Notes under the pieces: generated by a model | Told to the model about the DNA's origin: nothing | Database searches by the model: none | Seen by the model: the letters and a program-made list of their open reading frames with translations, nothing else | Part shown: positions 9,747 through 20,962 of the stretch, piece after piece | Layout of the letters: each line of letters starts with the position of its first letter | Position numbering within the stretch: the stretch's first letter is position 1 | Program-made: the position numbers and the translations under genes | Source: Arthrinium phaeospermum | Taxonomy: Eukaryota; Ascomycota; Sordariomycetes; Amphisphaeriales; Apiosporaceae | Direction: 5' to 3' | Length of the DNA: 64,000 bases | Assembly: GCA_006503535.1 (NCBI GenBank) | Contig: QYRS01000003.1 | Coordinates: forward strand, 4,216,001 to 4,280,000

Positions 9747-9844
9747 TAGTTATCCTAGCCGTTATTCTAGCTATTATCCTAGCTATTATCCTAGCTGTTA
9801 TCCTAGCTGTTATCCCAGCTGTTATCCTAGCTGTTATCCTAGCT
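9747..9844. repeat. 12-bp minisatellite, ~8 copies
   Basis: Tandem units of CCTAGCTGTTAT and one-base variants. The minus-strand FMO gene terminates inside it: its last codons and TAA (9836-9834) come from the repeat. Confidence 0.92.
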
Positions 9845-11792
9845 CAATGGCGCTATCCCAAGACTTTATCCATTCTTCTACAATGCCCTCATAGTCATGC
9901 GGCCTGTACTGCCCCAACAGGTCACTCAGCCACCCTTCCTTCCTCGCGCTGGACAAGCCCAAGTCGCCTAGCAGAAGATCAACGTAAGGGATACTATCGA
10001 GCACCAGGTCTGGAAACGCTGACCCGAGATGTCGCAGCCGGTTATACTCCGCCTGCAAGTACGCCCACTCGCTGCAAGCCAGGACATCTGTTGGCGGCGT
10101 CCTGAGCTTGCCTTGCATCCAGGCCGTGATCCATAGCGCCTGAGCCTGGGCCACGAGGACGGTGAGGACAGACTGGTGGAAGCCTATGAAGGCAAGGTTG
10201 TTGCGTTGTTGCTGGGTGCACAGATGCAGTGGGACCATGTGTCTGTAGAATCGCTGAGGCTCCTTTGGGTATTTCGACTGATCCCTTCCTCCAGAAAAGA
10301 GGAGTTCTGGGTATTCCGAGCGAATCTTTTCTTTGGCATGTGCCAGCGGATTCAAACTTGCTGATCTCCCCGTCCCTTTATCCAGAATCCCCTCCTTCGA
10401 GTCAGCATACTCAAACACGGAGGGAGGATGGAAAGCAATGTTGGACTTGGTCTTCCAACCAGTACAAGCCACGACGATGCCGATGTGGGTAAGTCTGAGG
10501 CCGCTAGTCAAGCGCAGCGTGTGTCCGTCTTCTTCAAAGCCTTCAACATCGGCGTGATGAATTCTGATCTTATCCTTGCGGACCAGCTCAAACCAGTCCG
10601 AGTCGTAATTGTGGACGGTCAGCGAGTTACCCATCCAAAAGGTGGAGTACCGGGGCCGGAGCGGACGCAGCGAGGCCCAAGAGCTCGGTGCGATGTACTG
10701 TGACGACGCCAAGACGCACAGATCCAGGAAAGTCCAAAACAGCCCGCATATCACGGCGCCAAGCCATGAGCGCTGGAACAGGCGCTGCGTTTCGGAAGCG
10801 AGGGGGTTGGGATTGAACCACGAAAAGAGCCGCGTGGACGCGAGCCGGGAGACGGAAAGGAAGTCCGTCAGCCCCCGGCGGCGCCACATCCAGCTGGGAC
10901 CCCGACCAGAAGGCCGGATCAGCATGTGCACTCGAGCGCTCGGGGCCGACAGCTGGGCGGCCAAGTAGCACGCATCCATGGCCGACTTGTTGGCTCCGAT
11001 CACCACGATGTCCTGGGTGAGCGCGTTGAATCTCCGCGCATGTGTCGGTAAGGACTTGGCGTGGAACATGTCGCCGCGAAAGTTGTCCTGCCGGGGCAGC
11101 TGCGGCATGTTAGGCTCGGAAGTAAGGCCCGTAGCGACGACCACTTTGCGGGCGTTGACGGCGCTTTTCTGGTCTGACGTGGTACTCCGGTACTCAACGC
11201 ACCAGAGCTCGCCGGTGGCCAGGGAGACAGCCTGCACTTCGCTCTGCAGCCGGAGTGTCCTATGAAGATCGAAGCGGGCAGTGAAATCCACCAAGTACTG
11301 GTGCACAACCGGCCCGGGTATGTGGTCACCGGGTCTGATGCCATAATGAGCTACGTCGAGGGGGAAGTCGCTGAATTCGTAGGTACCGACCACATTGTTC
11401 GTTTTGAGCCCGGGGTATAGTCTCTCGCGAGCCCAGACGCCGCCAAGAGTCTCAGCGGAGTCGATGATGAGCAGGTTGCATGCCGGGTCGCATTGCAGGT
11501 ACGTTTTCGCCATAGCCAAGCCATGCCAGCCCGCGCCTATGATAAGGAGGTCAAAGGTCTCCATTCCCATCGAATAGAGTCCCTGATTTGAATAGCTTCT
11601 GCTCGACCATGCAAATGGTGGTTGCTCATCTACATTTGGCAGGTCAGCCACGCGACATCTGGACAGTGCATCCAGAATACTTGGAAAACAATACACCACG
11701 GTGAGACTTGCGGTTAGTACCAGGCCGCGGTGCCGATCCCAGTAGCCAAGGATAGATATATAATACGCCGCCGGCGGGATTGTAGAATACAA
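9834..11792 (-). CDS. Flavin-containing monooxygenase (FMO/BVMO-like)
   Basis: An uninterrupted 652-aa frame. The FAD-binding motif is LLIIGAGWHG (residues ~82-91), the FMO fingerprint FRGDMFHAKSL is at ~238-248, a VVVATG motif is at ~217-222 and the NADPH-binding motif VIGANKS is at ~264-270. CTGWK lies near the C-terminus. These place it among N-hydroxylating or Baeyer-Villiger-type flavin monooxygenases, often part of secondary metabolism in fungi. The first ~74 residues include a hydrophobic stretch (LVLTASLTVVYCFPSILDAL) that could be a membrane anchor. Alternatively translation starts at Met75 (about 11570), right before the FAD motif. The C-terminal Glu-Leu-Gly and stop come from a minisatellite, so the original end may be lost. 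Confidence 0.85.
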   Translation of the reverse strand: MYSTIPPAAYYISILGYWDRHRGLVLTASLTVVYCFPSILDALSRCRVADLPNVDEQPPFAWSSRSYSNQGLYSMGMETFDLLIIGAGWHGLAMAKTYLQCDPACNLLIIDSAETLGGVWARERLYPGLKTNNVVGTYEFSDFPLDVAHYGIRPGDHIPGPVVHQYLVDFTARFDLHRTLRLQSEVQAVSLATGELWCVEYRSTTSDQKSAVNARKVVVATGLTSEPNMPQLPRQDNFRGDMFHAKSLPTHARRFNALTQDIVVIGANKSAMDACYLAAQLSAPSARVHMLIRPSGRGPSWMWRRRGLTDFLSVSRLASTRLFSWFNPNPLASETQRLFQRSWLGAVICGLFWTFLDLCVLASSQYIAPSSWASLRPLRPRYSTFWMGNSLTVHNYDSDWFELVRKDKIRIHHADVEGFEEDGHTLRLTSGLRLTHIGIVVACTGWKTKSNIAFHPPSVFEYADSKEGILDKGTGRSASLNPLAHAKEKIRSEYPELLFSGGRDQSKYPKEPQRFYRHMVPLHLCTQQQRNNLAFIGFHQSVLTVLVAQAQALWITAWMQGKLRTPPTDVLACSEWAYLQAEYNRLRHLGSAFPDLVLDSIPYVDLLLGDLGLSSARKEGWLSDLLGQYRPHDYEGIVEEWIKSWDSAIELG

Positions 11793-12241
11793 TATTGCAT
11801 GTTATTACCCTAATGATTCAAGCGAAAGTGGCTTATAGGAAATCATCCATACATTAGAGGAGAAGTGTCTTTGAGAGATTGCAACCTTCTCTGATTCGAA
11901 AAAACTCTTCAACATTTCCAACGATGTAGATTACCATCTAGGTACGTCAAGTTGGCATGATTGTGACGTTGCTCGGCGTGTTTATTGCCGACAAGCCCTG
12001 GGAGGCACAAAACGGCCAAATCTTTGATCCCGAACAACCACTACAATTAAAACGACCAATAAAATGAAAAATTACTATTACAAGAAATGTAGCTACAGTT
12101 AGTGCCAAAGATGCCTAGGTGAAAACAGAAACTAGTAGCCTTGATCCTACGCGCCATAAAAGTCAAAGTCGTCATCCTTGAGCTCCGCGGCGGTTCCGAC
12201 AACGTGCTTTTGATCTTCGGGGCTGATGCAAATACCAAAAC
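11793..12241. other. Intergenic between FMO and PKS remnant
   Basis: AT-rich, no supported gene. It contains an 8-base GGCCAAAT (12014-12021) repeated right after the poly(A) at 12749-12756, a possible target-site duplication. Confidence 0.4.
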
Positions 12242-12697
12242 ATGTCTTTGAGCACCCTGATTCGCTCCTGCTCACCAAACACGTTCTGAACGACCAGGCC
12301 CCAGGGTATCATCATCCGGACTGAGGGCGGCGGCGAAAAGGACTCAGGCGCACCCAGCACCGCGGCCGCCCAAGCCCCGCCACTGCGCGAGCTCCTGAAG
12401 CAGCGGCAGCAGCCGGACGGGGGCCAAGAGGCCGCCGCGGCCCTCCGCGACGACGTCCTCGCGGCGCTGACGGGTCGCCTGGCCCGGGCGCTCATGATCC
12501 CCGCCCGCGAGGTGGATACGCTCAAGTCCCCCTCGAACCTCGGCGCCGACTCGCTGGTGGCCATCGAGGTGTGCAACTGGCTGCTGCGCGAGGGCGGCGT
12601 GGCGTTCCCCGTCTTCGAGATCCTGCAGGCGCCGAGCGTGGTGGCGCTGGCGGGGGCCATCGCGGCCAAGGCCAAGTACACAGAGGGCAAGAAGTGA
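12242..12697 (+). pseudogene. Polyketide synthase C-terminal acyl-carrier (ACP) remnant
   Basis: After an in-frame TGA at 12287-12289 the frame is open to TGA 12697. It encodes a charged linker and then a complete phosphopantetheine-carrier domain: LGADSLVAIEVCNWLLREGG, with the Ser of GADSL as the 4'-phosphopantetheine site, followed by FPVFEILQAPSVVALA. This is the normal C-terminus of a fungal highly reducing PKS, but no ketosynthase, acyltransferase or reductase lies upstream, where the FMO gene sits in the opposite direction. It is a truncated relic. A 40-base poly(A) starts 12 bases after the stop. Confidence 0.75.
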
Positions 12698-12708
12698 AGT
12701 AGTGGATG

Positions 12709-12748
<40 letters not shown>
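12709..12748. repeat. (A)40 tract 3' of the PKS fragment
   Basis: Forty uninterrupted A on the sense strand of the PKS fragment, 12 bases beyond its stop codon. It could be a retroposed poly(A) tail or a simple homopolymer. Confidence 0.95.
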
Positions 12749-12751
<3 letters not shown>

Positions 12752-13025
12752 CAAATGGGGGTTCCCCGTGTAATATAATGTTTTTTTAGTTTAGTTCATA
12801 TCTCATTTTCCCTGTACTACATACTGAGTCTGTACTTGTATGCAACGAGGCGCTGTGTCGCACCTCTCGGGTTGGTATCCTTCTCGTCAACGTTCAATCA
12901 AGGTTCAAGACAGAAACCGTGCCTCCTTTCACGTGATCTCCTGCCCGACCGCTCTGTCGCGGTCGCAATCAGCGCTCGCAGGCTAGTCCTTGATGAGCTA
13001 CATCATAACCGAAACTTGCAGTCCT

Positions 13026-13407
13026 CTACTGAAAGTCGTTGGGCCAGCACTTCTCCTTGGGCCAGTTCTTGGCGTCGTGAGTGGCGGCGTGCGTCTCCAG
13101 CTGCACCTTGTTGGTGTTCACAATCTCCTTGCGGCAGTTTTGGCACTGGATAAGGGGGAAATTGGGCACAGGATCAGCTTTGCAATTTTGCAGTCAATAC
13201 GCGGGGTCACGTCGGTGTGGTAAAGCTCACGATGGATGTGGGCTTGGGGGGCTTGACGGGCAGGCCGTTGGCCTTGACCGGGGCGCGCGTGCCGGCCTTC
13301 TCGGCGGCCTTGTGCTCGCGTTGCACCTGGGAGACGATTAGCTTCGGGGCTCGTGACAGTTGCAAAGGTTTGGCTTCACTTACTCTAGCTTTCTTACTGA
13401 TAGGCAT
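13026..13407 (-). CDS. Small C2H2 zinc-binding protein (At2g23090-like family)
   Basis: Three exons on the minus strand: 13407-13384, 13326-13231 and 13145-13026, with introns of 57 and 85 bases, all phase 0, giving 79 aa. Exon 1 gives MPISKKAR. Exon 2 gives VQREHKAAEKAGTRAPVKAN and a KPPKPTSI end. Exon 3 holds the zinc motif CQNCRKEIVNTN with downstream HAATH, ending EKCWPNDFQ. The family is a short, highly basic eukaryotic protein with one C2H2-type zinc-binding domain; its role is poorly defined. The first intron is a multiple of three and open in frame, but GTAAGT/CAG ends and the conserved joined sequence favour splicing. Confidence 0.85.
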
Positions 13408-14196
13408 GATGACGGTTGATGTGTATGAAATCCTCACAGTAATTTGGCTGATGGTGGTTCAAGGAGTTCAAGGGAGTTGTCGCGGGGGGACGGAGGGAAG
13501 GGAAAATAATTTTTGTTTCGACCCTGCAGCGGACTAGCCGCCTAGGGCGCACAAAGAAGTGGGATGGTTAGCTGCGAGGCGCCCGAAATAGAGGTAGCGC
13601 TGGGCCGTTGGGCTCCATTTTCCAGCGCCACCATCAGGCGATTAAGGCCTAGCCAGCTGATGGTGCACAGCCACAGATAGCCGCCACAATGCAGCGCAGT
13701 GCAGTTGGGGCAGTGCCGGATGGATAAGACCGCCTGCAGCAGCCTATCTGGACGCCCTCGGGATTAAACCCGCCGAGCAGCATGTCGCAAGCATGCACAT
13801 ATGGATGTGCCATTGGCCAAATTCACCCCTAATATCTCGGTAGAAGATAAGCTCCATCGCTGATAATATTGCACGACTATCACGGACCAGAAAGGGTCGC
13901 ATTTTGCCGAGGTGTTTCATGAAGTACATAATTATCCTCTTGACGGCATTAGCACTGCTCTTGATATATTACTTCTTGTAAATGATCGCCCTTAGTTAAT
14001 TCAATCGGATGCAGTAGAGGTGAAAGAGACGTCATGCTAGTAGCACCTAGCGATCTCTGATATGTAACTACAGTACACAATCATCGGGTGGGAGCAGCGC
14101 TTCCGCCATCAAGCGAAAGTTATGCCTTCCGAATCAGGGGTATTTGGGTTTCGGGAAACCCTCCGACTTCCATCCGAATGCTTTCTGAAGTTGATT
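13408..14196. other. Intergenic
   Basis: No supported gene or repeat seen. Confidence 0.5.
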
Positions 14197-15143
14197 TTAT
14201 GTTCTGGTCATTGCGTCGAGTTCCGCTGGCTCTCGGGACGTGGACAATTCTCTCGGATGTCGACCCATGATGTCATCATCTGCCCCGGGCACCTCAACGT
14301 AGTGCGTTGTGCTGCCCGCCTCCACCGGCAGAGCTTTGTTCGGCTCATCTGGACGGACCTTATGATCGGATTCCTCATTCTGACGGTGTCGTGTCCGGCG
14401 TTTTCTGAACAGGTATACTGCAGCGGCAGATCCGCCGATCAAGAGTAAACCGAGAGGAACACCCAGCCCAACGCCAATCTTGGCACCGGAGCTTAGTCCA
14501 GTACTGGAGCCCATCCCGTCGTCGATGTTGGGCGGACTGGTCGTGGGTGTGGGAGACACTGAACTCTCAGCAGGGTCTGGCCAAGTTGGGTCATCTCCTT
14601 CCCTCCTCACGACGATCCCTTGTGCATAGGCTCTCTTATTTTGATTGTGTAGGGTGTTCGTGGAACTGGCAAGCGAGGACGCTCCTCCGTCCGGTGTCGT
14701 CCACACGGCAACGGACATCGAACTGTCTGACGCGAACTTTGTATAACATGCGTTGGCGTCGTCCGTTCCCCGGGAGAACTGGCAGCTAAAACCACTGTAG
14801 CGGGCACGTGCACGGGGTTAATGAAATTATTTGCATAAGATAGCAAAATTGTTTTATGGCCTTGTTATTGAGCGTACCTGGGGCAACACGTAGCAATAGT
14901 AACGGTTTCCGATATGCCGCCGGTGCATGCGTGCTGATAACCTTGGGGACAAACCCCTGGAGAGTAGTAGCCGCTGATCGGTTCGTACCCACTGGGAAAA
15001 CACGCCGGGGCGTCTGTGCCAACAGTCCCGTACTGGAGCCATGTATCACGGTTTCTCTGAGCTATGAACCAGGTCGAGCAGCTCGTGGCGGTGGGTGTGA
15101 AAGTGGTGGTGAGGCCCCCGATGTTGGTTGGATTTGTTGCCAT
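14197..15143 (-). CDS. Single-pass surface protein with Cys-rich ectodomain
   Basis: Two exons (15143-14878 and 14794-14197) with an 83-base GTACGC...CAG intron give 287 aa. The ectodomain begins LTTTFTPTATSCSTWF and contains paired cysteines (PACFPSGYEP, GVCPQGYQHAC, ATCCP, GFSCQFS, NACYTKF). A Ser/Thr/Pro linker is followed by a membrane helix (IGVGLGVPLGLLLIGGSAAA, ~residues 205-230) and a charged cytoplasmic tail (FRKRRTRHRQNEESDHK). This architecture is common in Pezizomycotina, resembling Mid2/WSC-type cell-wall sensors or TFP-type proteins. Ligand and signalling role are unknown. Another upstream ATG (15249) is in a different frame and would need an unconvincing intron, so ATG 15143 is preferred, although no classical signal peptide is then present. 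Confidence 0.72.
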
Positions 15144-16090
15144 GGCGTCTATGATAGACTGGAATTGGTTTTTTGAAGATGTAAGAGGTGGATATCTCGC
15201 AAGGTGATGCTAGAGGCACGGTAGAGTTAAAAGGAACAAGAAAAGTCATGGTCCGCGGCCGAACAAGGTGATGTTTGCTTTCTACTTGGTTCAATTATGC
15301 TCCGCTCATCCGTGCTATAAGGGGCGATGGGGGTACTTTGCATTTGTATTTGTATATTAAGCTGATTCTATTATAGGAGGGGACCTCCCAAAGGGCTGAC
15401 GCTCTTAGATTGGTACCATGCAGGTGCTTGCTGCATTGAATGTTGATTGGAGGTAATTCTTCGAGTTTGCCGCGTAATCAGATTGCTTGCGTGAGATCAC
15501 CAGAGTGGGTGTACCCTTGGCATAGAATAGCCTGCTCGAACCGCAGAAGGTAAATGTACAGGGTCTTGCTTGCCTTCCGAGGCAACAGACAGCCTGCTTC
15601 TTCATATGTTAGTACGGTGAAGAATAAGAAGAAGTTTTCTGACCCTGGTCCAGCGCCAGTACTTGAGAATTATGACATTGATATCATTCTATTACTGGAG
15701 GGTAAGCTTAGTATGAATCGAAAAAGAAAAGGAAAGAAACAGCAACCGGGAGTACTGACCAGCCACTGGCGCGATGGCCGACCGCGCGTAGGAGAGTCCG
15801 TGGCCTTGGCACCTTGGCGCAGTCGAGAGCCTGATCCCAAGTCCTGACGGCTGCTAGGCGCGAGCCGCTGTGGCGGCATCCAATGAATGCCCCCCCTCGG
15901 CCAACCAAGTGCTGCGATTCTAAGCGCCCCAGTCAAGAAAGTCGCAAATCTGATACTTCTATTCTGGCCTACTCAATTACACCCCCTTTTTTCCAATTAC
16001 TGCCACGTCCCCAGGCAAAAATAGCACAAATATCGGTTTGCTTACCTTATTTACATCTGCGCGCTCAAGCGTACCTAGTTTTGACCATTC
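15144..16090. other. Intergenic
   Basis: No supported coding region. Possible 5' exon sequence of the surface protein lies at 15160-15250. Confidence 0.5.
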
Positions 16091-18099
16091 CTAGGCGTCC
16101 TCCACATGACTCAGACCCGGCTTAGCTTCATGACTCTGGACACTCCCTAGATTTAGGGTGGTGGTTTGGCCATGTTCTGCATCCTCTGTTGCCCGCCGCG
16201 GCATCGCGTGCCCGTACTTGGCTTTGCGACCCCTGGCCTCCCACAGGAGCACGGCAGGTAGAGACAGGTACGACAAAACAGACACGATAAGTAAGCACAG
16301 ACTCGTCGCAAACGCGGTGATATACCATGGCGCGGCGTAGTCGGGGTATAACTGAGAAGAGACACATAAATATCAGTTTCGTGTAGCATAGAACAGAGCG
16401 AGGGGGGACTGTACCTGGGGGGAGAGGATGCTGGCCAAAAAGATGGCCCCTATCTGGATTCCGCCGCCAACGGCCTGCTCCGAAGCACCGTACAGCGTAC
16501 TGCTACGATACGCGATGGCGACCGGCTGGGCGATCGAACTCAGTTGGCCGAGGTACATCATGCCGTAGAGCGAGATGTTGGACAGCCCTCCGAACGATTG
16601 GTGGGCGGACGCCCAGGTCCAGGTAGCATAGCAGGGGATGGCGCACAGAGTGGGTAGGATGAAGTGCCACATGCGTTCGCGCGTCCAGTCCGAATGTAGG
16701 GTCCAGATCCAATAGACAGGGATCATGTAAAAGTAGACTATGGCAACGTAGCTGTTGGCCCTTTGGGGCGAGAACCCCATGAACTGGGATCGGGAGTATG
16801 TTAGTAACGTGTTAGATGCCGCATCTACATGATAAAAAAAGATGAGGTTTCTCTATTTGTCGTTGAGAAGTTCAACATACCTCGTGCAAGATCGTGGGAG
16901 CAAATGCGACTTGAGCCGTCACAACAAGGGTTAGACAAGTAAACGAGCCGAAGAATATGTAAGTCGACGGACGCGCGAGTACTGCACGTACCGCCGCCCA
17001 GTCCCATGTCTTGTCGGTCTGACGCGCGGTGCCTACTGCAAGCCGACTGATCGCGATGTGGCGTTCTAGCTCGATGTCAGTTCGGGACCCGTTCTGGATC
17101 AAACGTGGTCATGGTATACGCACGGCGCTCACTGAGCATGTTTGATGTCTCGGGGAATTTCAGGAGTAGAAAGTGCACAGGAACGGCCATGAATACAGTG
17201 ATGGCGCCCTCGATGAGAACCACCCACTGCCAAGAGGCTAGGCCGTGCCGGCCGTTCAACTTGTCGATCCCCACCGCGATGAACCCGGAGCATCCGGAAC
17301 CGAGAGCGCTGGTGCTGAAGAAGACCCCGACCCTCCATGCTCGCTCGACAGGCTTGTACCAGAATGAGAAGAAGAGGATGCAAGCGGGCACGACGCCGGA
17401 CTCGGGGAAGCCGAGGAAGAATCGCGTCGCGAGGAGGCTCGCGGCGCTCTTGGTGGCCGCCATGCACATGCCTATTGTCCCGAATAGCACCGTGACGACG
17501 GGCAGGTACCGTTTGGCATTGAACCTCTTGATGATGAGATTGGAGGGGATGATGAAGAACAGGACCGAGATGTAGGTGACGGATACCGCCTAGCACACAG
17601 TTAGATGGCTTTAATTTAGGGAAAGTCACATGAAGGTGATTCTTACCCAGTTGAAGTCACGCCCAGCCAAGTGGAGTGTATTCGAGATGTTGTCGCTTGT
17701 TTCAGACTGCAAGATCTTGACATTCCCAATGTTGGCGCGGTCTGGCCATATCCGGAATTAGACATTACATCCGTTTTGAGCGGCGCAAGCGCGGGACAAC
17801 TAACCTAAGTAGGCGAAGAAGTAGACCAAACAGCACGGGAACAGCACCCTGAAGTCCAATTTTCGAACCAATTTACGCTCCTCTTCCACCGACCAGTCCG
17901 GCTCGACTGATGTCTTTGCGGCTCGGTCTTCACTGCTATCTGCGATGATAGAAGTGAGCGGTTTATCCAGGGAGGGGGTTTGGCGAGTCCTACCATGTAC
18001 GTCATTTGTTCTCTTGGGCCACAGCACGTGGCGGGGAGACCACCCACCGACGTGGACTCCGTCTCTCTCAACTATGCTTTGGTCGTTGCCGTATCCCAT
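16091..18099 (-). CDS. MFS permease, anion:cation symporter (Dal5/allantoate) family
   Basis: Six exons (18099-17805, 17741-17647, 17589-17124, 17065-16881, 16783-16415, 16351-16091) join in phase into 556 aa. A charged cytoplasmic N-terminus leads into helix 1 and the family signature YLDRANIGNV, reconstructed across the first splice. Helices 2-6 lie in exon 3 (FLGFPESGVVPACILFF signature), followed by the central loop, helices 7-12 and a hydrophilic tail. The family imports organic anions such as allantoate, vitamins or carboxylates with protons across the plasma membrane; the substrate is not predictable here. Introns are 57-97 bases, and one has a clear CTAAC branch site. Confidence 0.9.
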
Positions 18100-18583
18100 G
18101 ATGTTCTGACAGGTCTCAACGTTTCATGTTGACAGACAAGCAACTTTGGAAGCTGGTGATCGTTTTAAGATGACATCGTAAAGGGAAAACAGGATGGGAA
18201 AAATGCAATTTGTTTTACGGGCGTACTCGACACCAAGCAGGATTATGCCGTGTCACCGCCTCTTCGTGTCACTTCCAGATATGTTGCATCCCCGCATAAA
18301 CACGGTAGCATCCGTCATAATCGAATCTGATCATGGGAATCAACGTGTAATAATCGTTAGCATGCTAGTAGGGAGACGATACATGTGTGGAATAAACAAT
18401 ACAATCTAATCCCTATCCCTACCAGAGGGAGTATTCTGCAAACTGAAACTTGTCCGACCCAAGACCATAAAATTGAAATCCCCTGGGACGGCCAGACTAG
18501 GCGGCCAAGTGCACGACAGAAAGAGAATCCCGCTAAGCCCTTCCTTCTATATATATCACTGCGATTAGAACAAGCGAGTAGGA
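18100..18583. other. Intergenic, 5' of the MFS gene
   Basis: AT-rich promoter region shared with the 3' end of the next minus-strand gene. No feature recognised. Confidence 0.4.
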
Positions 18584-20962
18584 TCACTGGACCACTGGGC
18601 TATGCCGTCGGCGCAGCGGGCCCGACCTGACGGAAACATCTCCTGACACGACTCTCGTATATCCACTGGTGGCCCGTGGAGATCTACCCACGTCCTCGCA
18701 TGCGACTAGCTCAAGCTTGTCGTCGTCTTCGTTCTTTTTGCTGACAGTCATGGTCGTTTGCCATGGCATGTCATCCCCGGCAGTCAGTTGTACGGTGGGC
18801 CGTGAATCGAGAGACATGATAACCAAGTCCGCCACGTCTCTCAACATGCGGAAGGTTCCCTGTTCGCCTCGTACAGCGTAATAGGCCAAGTAGCAAGAGT
18901 AAGCGAGCACCATGGCGACGTGTGTGAGGAGCACGGCGATGGCCAATATTGTCACGCCCGACAGTCCGTCGCCGTTATAGCCCCTCCATCCATACCCCCA
19001 CCCGAAGCGTTGTATACTCAATGTGACGGCGTAGTTGTCCGACTTGTAGTACGAAGGATTGGTCGTGATGTTCCAAGCAGCCCAGTCGGCCACACGCGAG
19101 AGCCCGTCTGTGAACGCCACGCTGAGGATTCGGGCTGCTAGGGTCTCGGCCGAAGCCCCGTTCCACGGCTCGTCGTCTGCTTGGATGTAGTTTCCGGGAA
19201 GCCTCGACCATACGCTCTTTCCATCCGCGTCACGACCATATGAAGCCAGTTGCCTCCAAAATAAAGCTTCGATACTGGAGGCGGTTTTCGTGTATCCGTC
19301 CTGCAGTTGGACTGTACGACCGCCAGCATTGAGCATATCTGCCCAGTCGGCACCAATACGAATGGGTTTGGAAGCGCCCCATTGCTTGGCGCCTTTGTTG
19401 TTGCCCCAGTCGTAGTCTAGACTTGAAAGAACTCCCTGAGTGAGTTTGGCAGGGATGATATCGGTCTTGGTGGCATCCCAGCCCATGTTGATGGGAACCC
19501 ATCGTGCGATCACGGCACAAAGACAGATGACGGGTTCATGTCGAAGAGTGGTGTCTTCCTTTGGGTTTACCCCAGACATACTTTGAAATGCCTGTGGCAA
19601 CGTGACCAGAGCGCCAATCGACTGGTTATTTGCCATTGTCTCATCAATGTTGATCCAGGTCAAATTGACCATTGACCTCCGACTTGAACCGGTGGCATTC
19701 CAGTTGGAAAGAGGGATTGGATCAACAAAGCCCAATGCCTCGCTCTTAATGCTTTGATCCTTGGAGATGTTGGACTGTGGAAATGATTGGCACTGCACCT
19801 GGGTAACAACGCTCTTGGTACCAGTTGGCAACCGGAGATATGGGCGCTCAATTTTCTGGGTCAGATTCACGAATCCGTTTTGGATATCAATCCATAAACC
19901 AGTATACAACTCCGTTGCTCCGTTATGCAGAGTGGCAGCCAGGTCGGTGGTGAAGCTTTCGTTTCTATTATAAGTCCACGGGTACGAGGCTGCTGCCAGG
20001 GGCCTCCGGTATTGACCTTGTGATTGAGTTATAGTGAGGTTCATTGGTGTCTTTTTGATTGCATTGGATCCTGACCATTCGTTCAACTCATCCCAGCCGC
20101 GGCCTGGACACCACGTGGCCATATCGATATTTGTGCAATAGAAGCCACTCCAAACATCGAGGTCTTGCTTGGTCTCCAGGCTTATGGGGTACATCTGTTT
20201 CTCTGTGCAATTCATGACGGCCCACGGTTGCTTAAAGAAAGGATTGTGGACGGGCCACCATCGTAACGAGGGCAATATCAGAATAGCTGACGCGGGTCCC
20301 ACCAGCTTCACCAGCAGAGCCGCCACGACGAGGACGACTGTTACCAACAGCACGCCAGGGTCTTTACGCCACAAAGCAAGCCGCATTGGCTTCCAAAGCC
20401 GGCCTCGAAGCAAAAGACTCGCAGATTGGATTTGATATCCACTGATGAGATGGCCAAGAGGTAGTCCCTTTGCGCTGTTAAGTCGCCGTAGTACCACATG
20501 AAGGACTATGGCCAGCAGAGATATGACAATGATAGTCTCGTGGGCCTTTGAGGCAAACTGGAGCGCTTTGAGGACTTCATATTGGGTCAAGTACCATCCG
20601 CTGGCCCATTCCTGCTCATCCGCCCAATACAGGTTCGTGTATGACAGTGAGACAAGGGTAAGGTTGATTGAAACCGCAACAATGTGACAAAGCCATTCGA
20701 GCACCGCCTCTTTGTTCAGACGTCCACTAGGTCCAGTTTCAGTGCCGATATGCTCTGTTTGCGTCTGAGTGAATGGGGATTTCCCAGGCTAGTCAACGTC
20801 AGCTGAAGTTCTACTGGGCTCGGCAGCTTGATCCAAGAGAGAGTTGCGGAATCGAGAATTATCCCCCTCGTGTATTCTCTCGTATGGTGCTGCTGCTCCA
20901 TCGTTGCTGAAAATCGGTATCGTTACCATTTCAAAGGCGGGTGGTACCGTGGGTGGTGCCAT
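18584..20962 (-). CDS. Large fungal multi-pass membrane protein of unknown function
   Basis: The main frame (20764-18584, 727 codons) encodes N-terminal hydrophobic segments (LCHIVAVSINLTLVSLSY, ETIIVISLLAIVLHVVLRRL, LLVTVVLVVAALLVKLVGPA), a ~380-residue extracytoplasmic region with many N-glycosylation sequons, and a last helix (VTILAIAVLLTHVAMVLAYS) before a charged tail. This pattern is common in Pezizomycotina but uncharacterised. Upstream, ATG 20962 opens a soluble N-terminal segment (MAPPTVPPAFEMVTIPIF) in the same frame, separated by one TAG. It is joined either by a very short 33-base GT-AG intron (20797-20765) or interrupted by a nonsense codon. Confidence 0.65.

Noticed and set aside
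9747..9844. CRISPR-like array
   Set aside because: Repeats are contiguous 12-mers with no spacers, i.e. a minisatellite; eukaryotic context.
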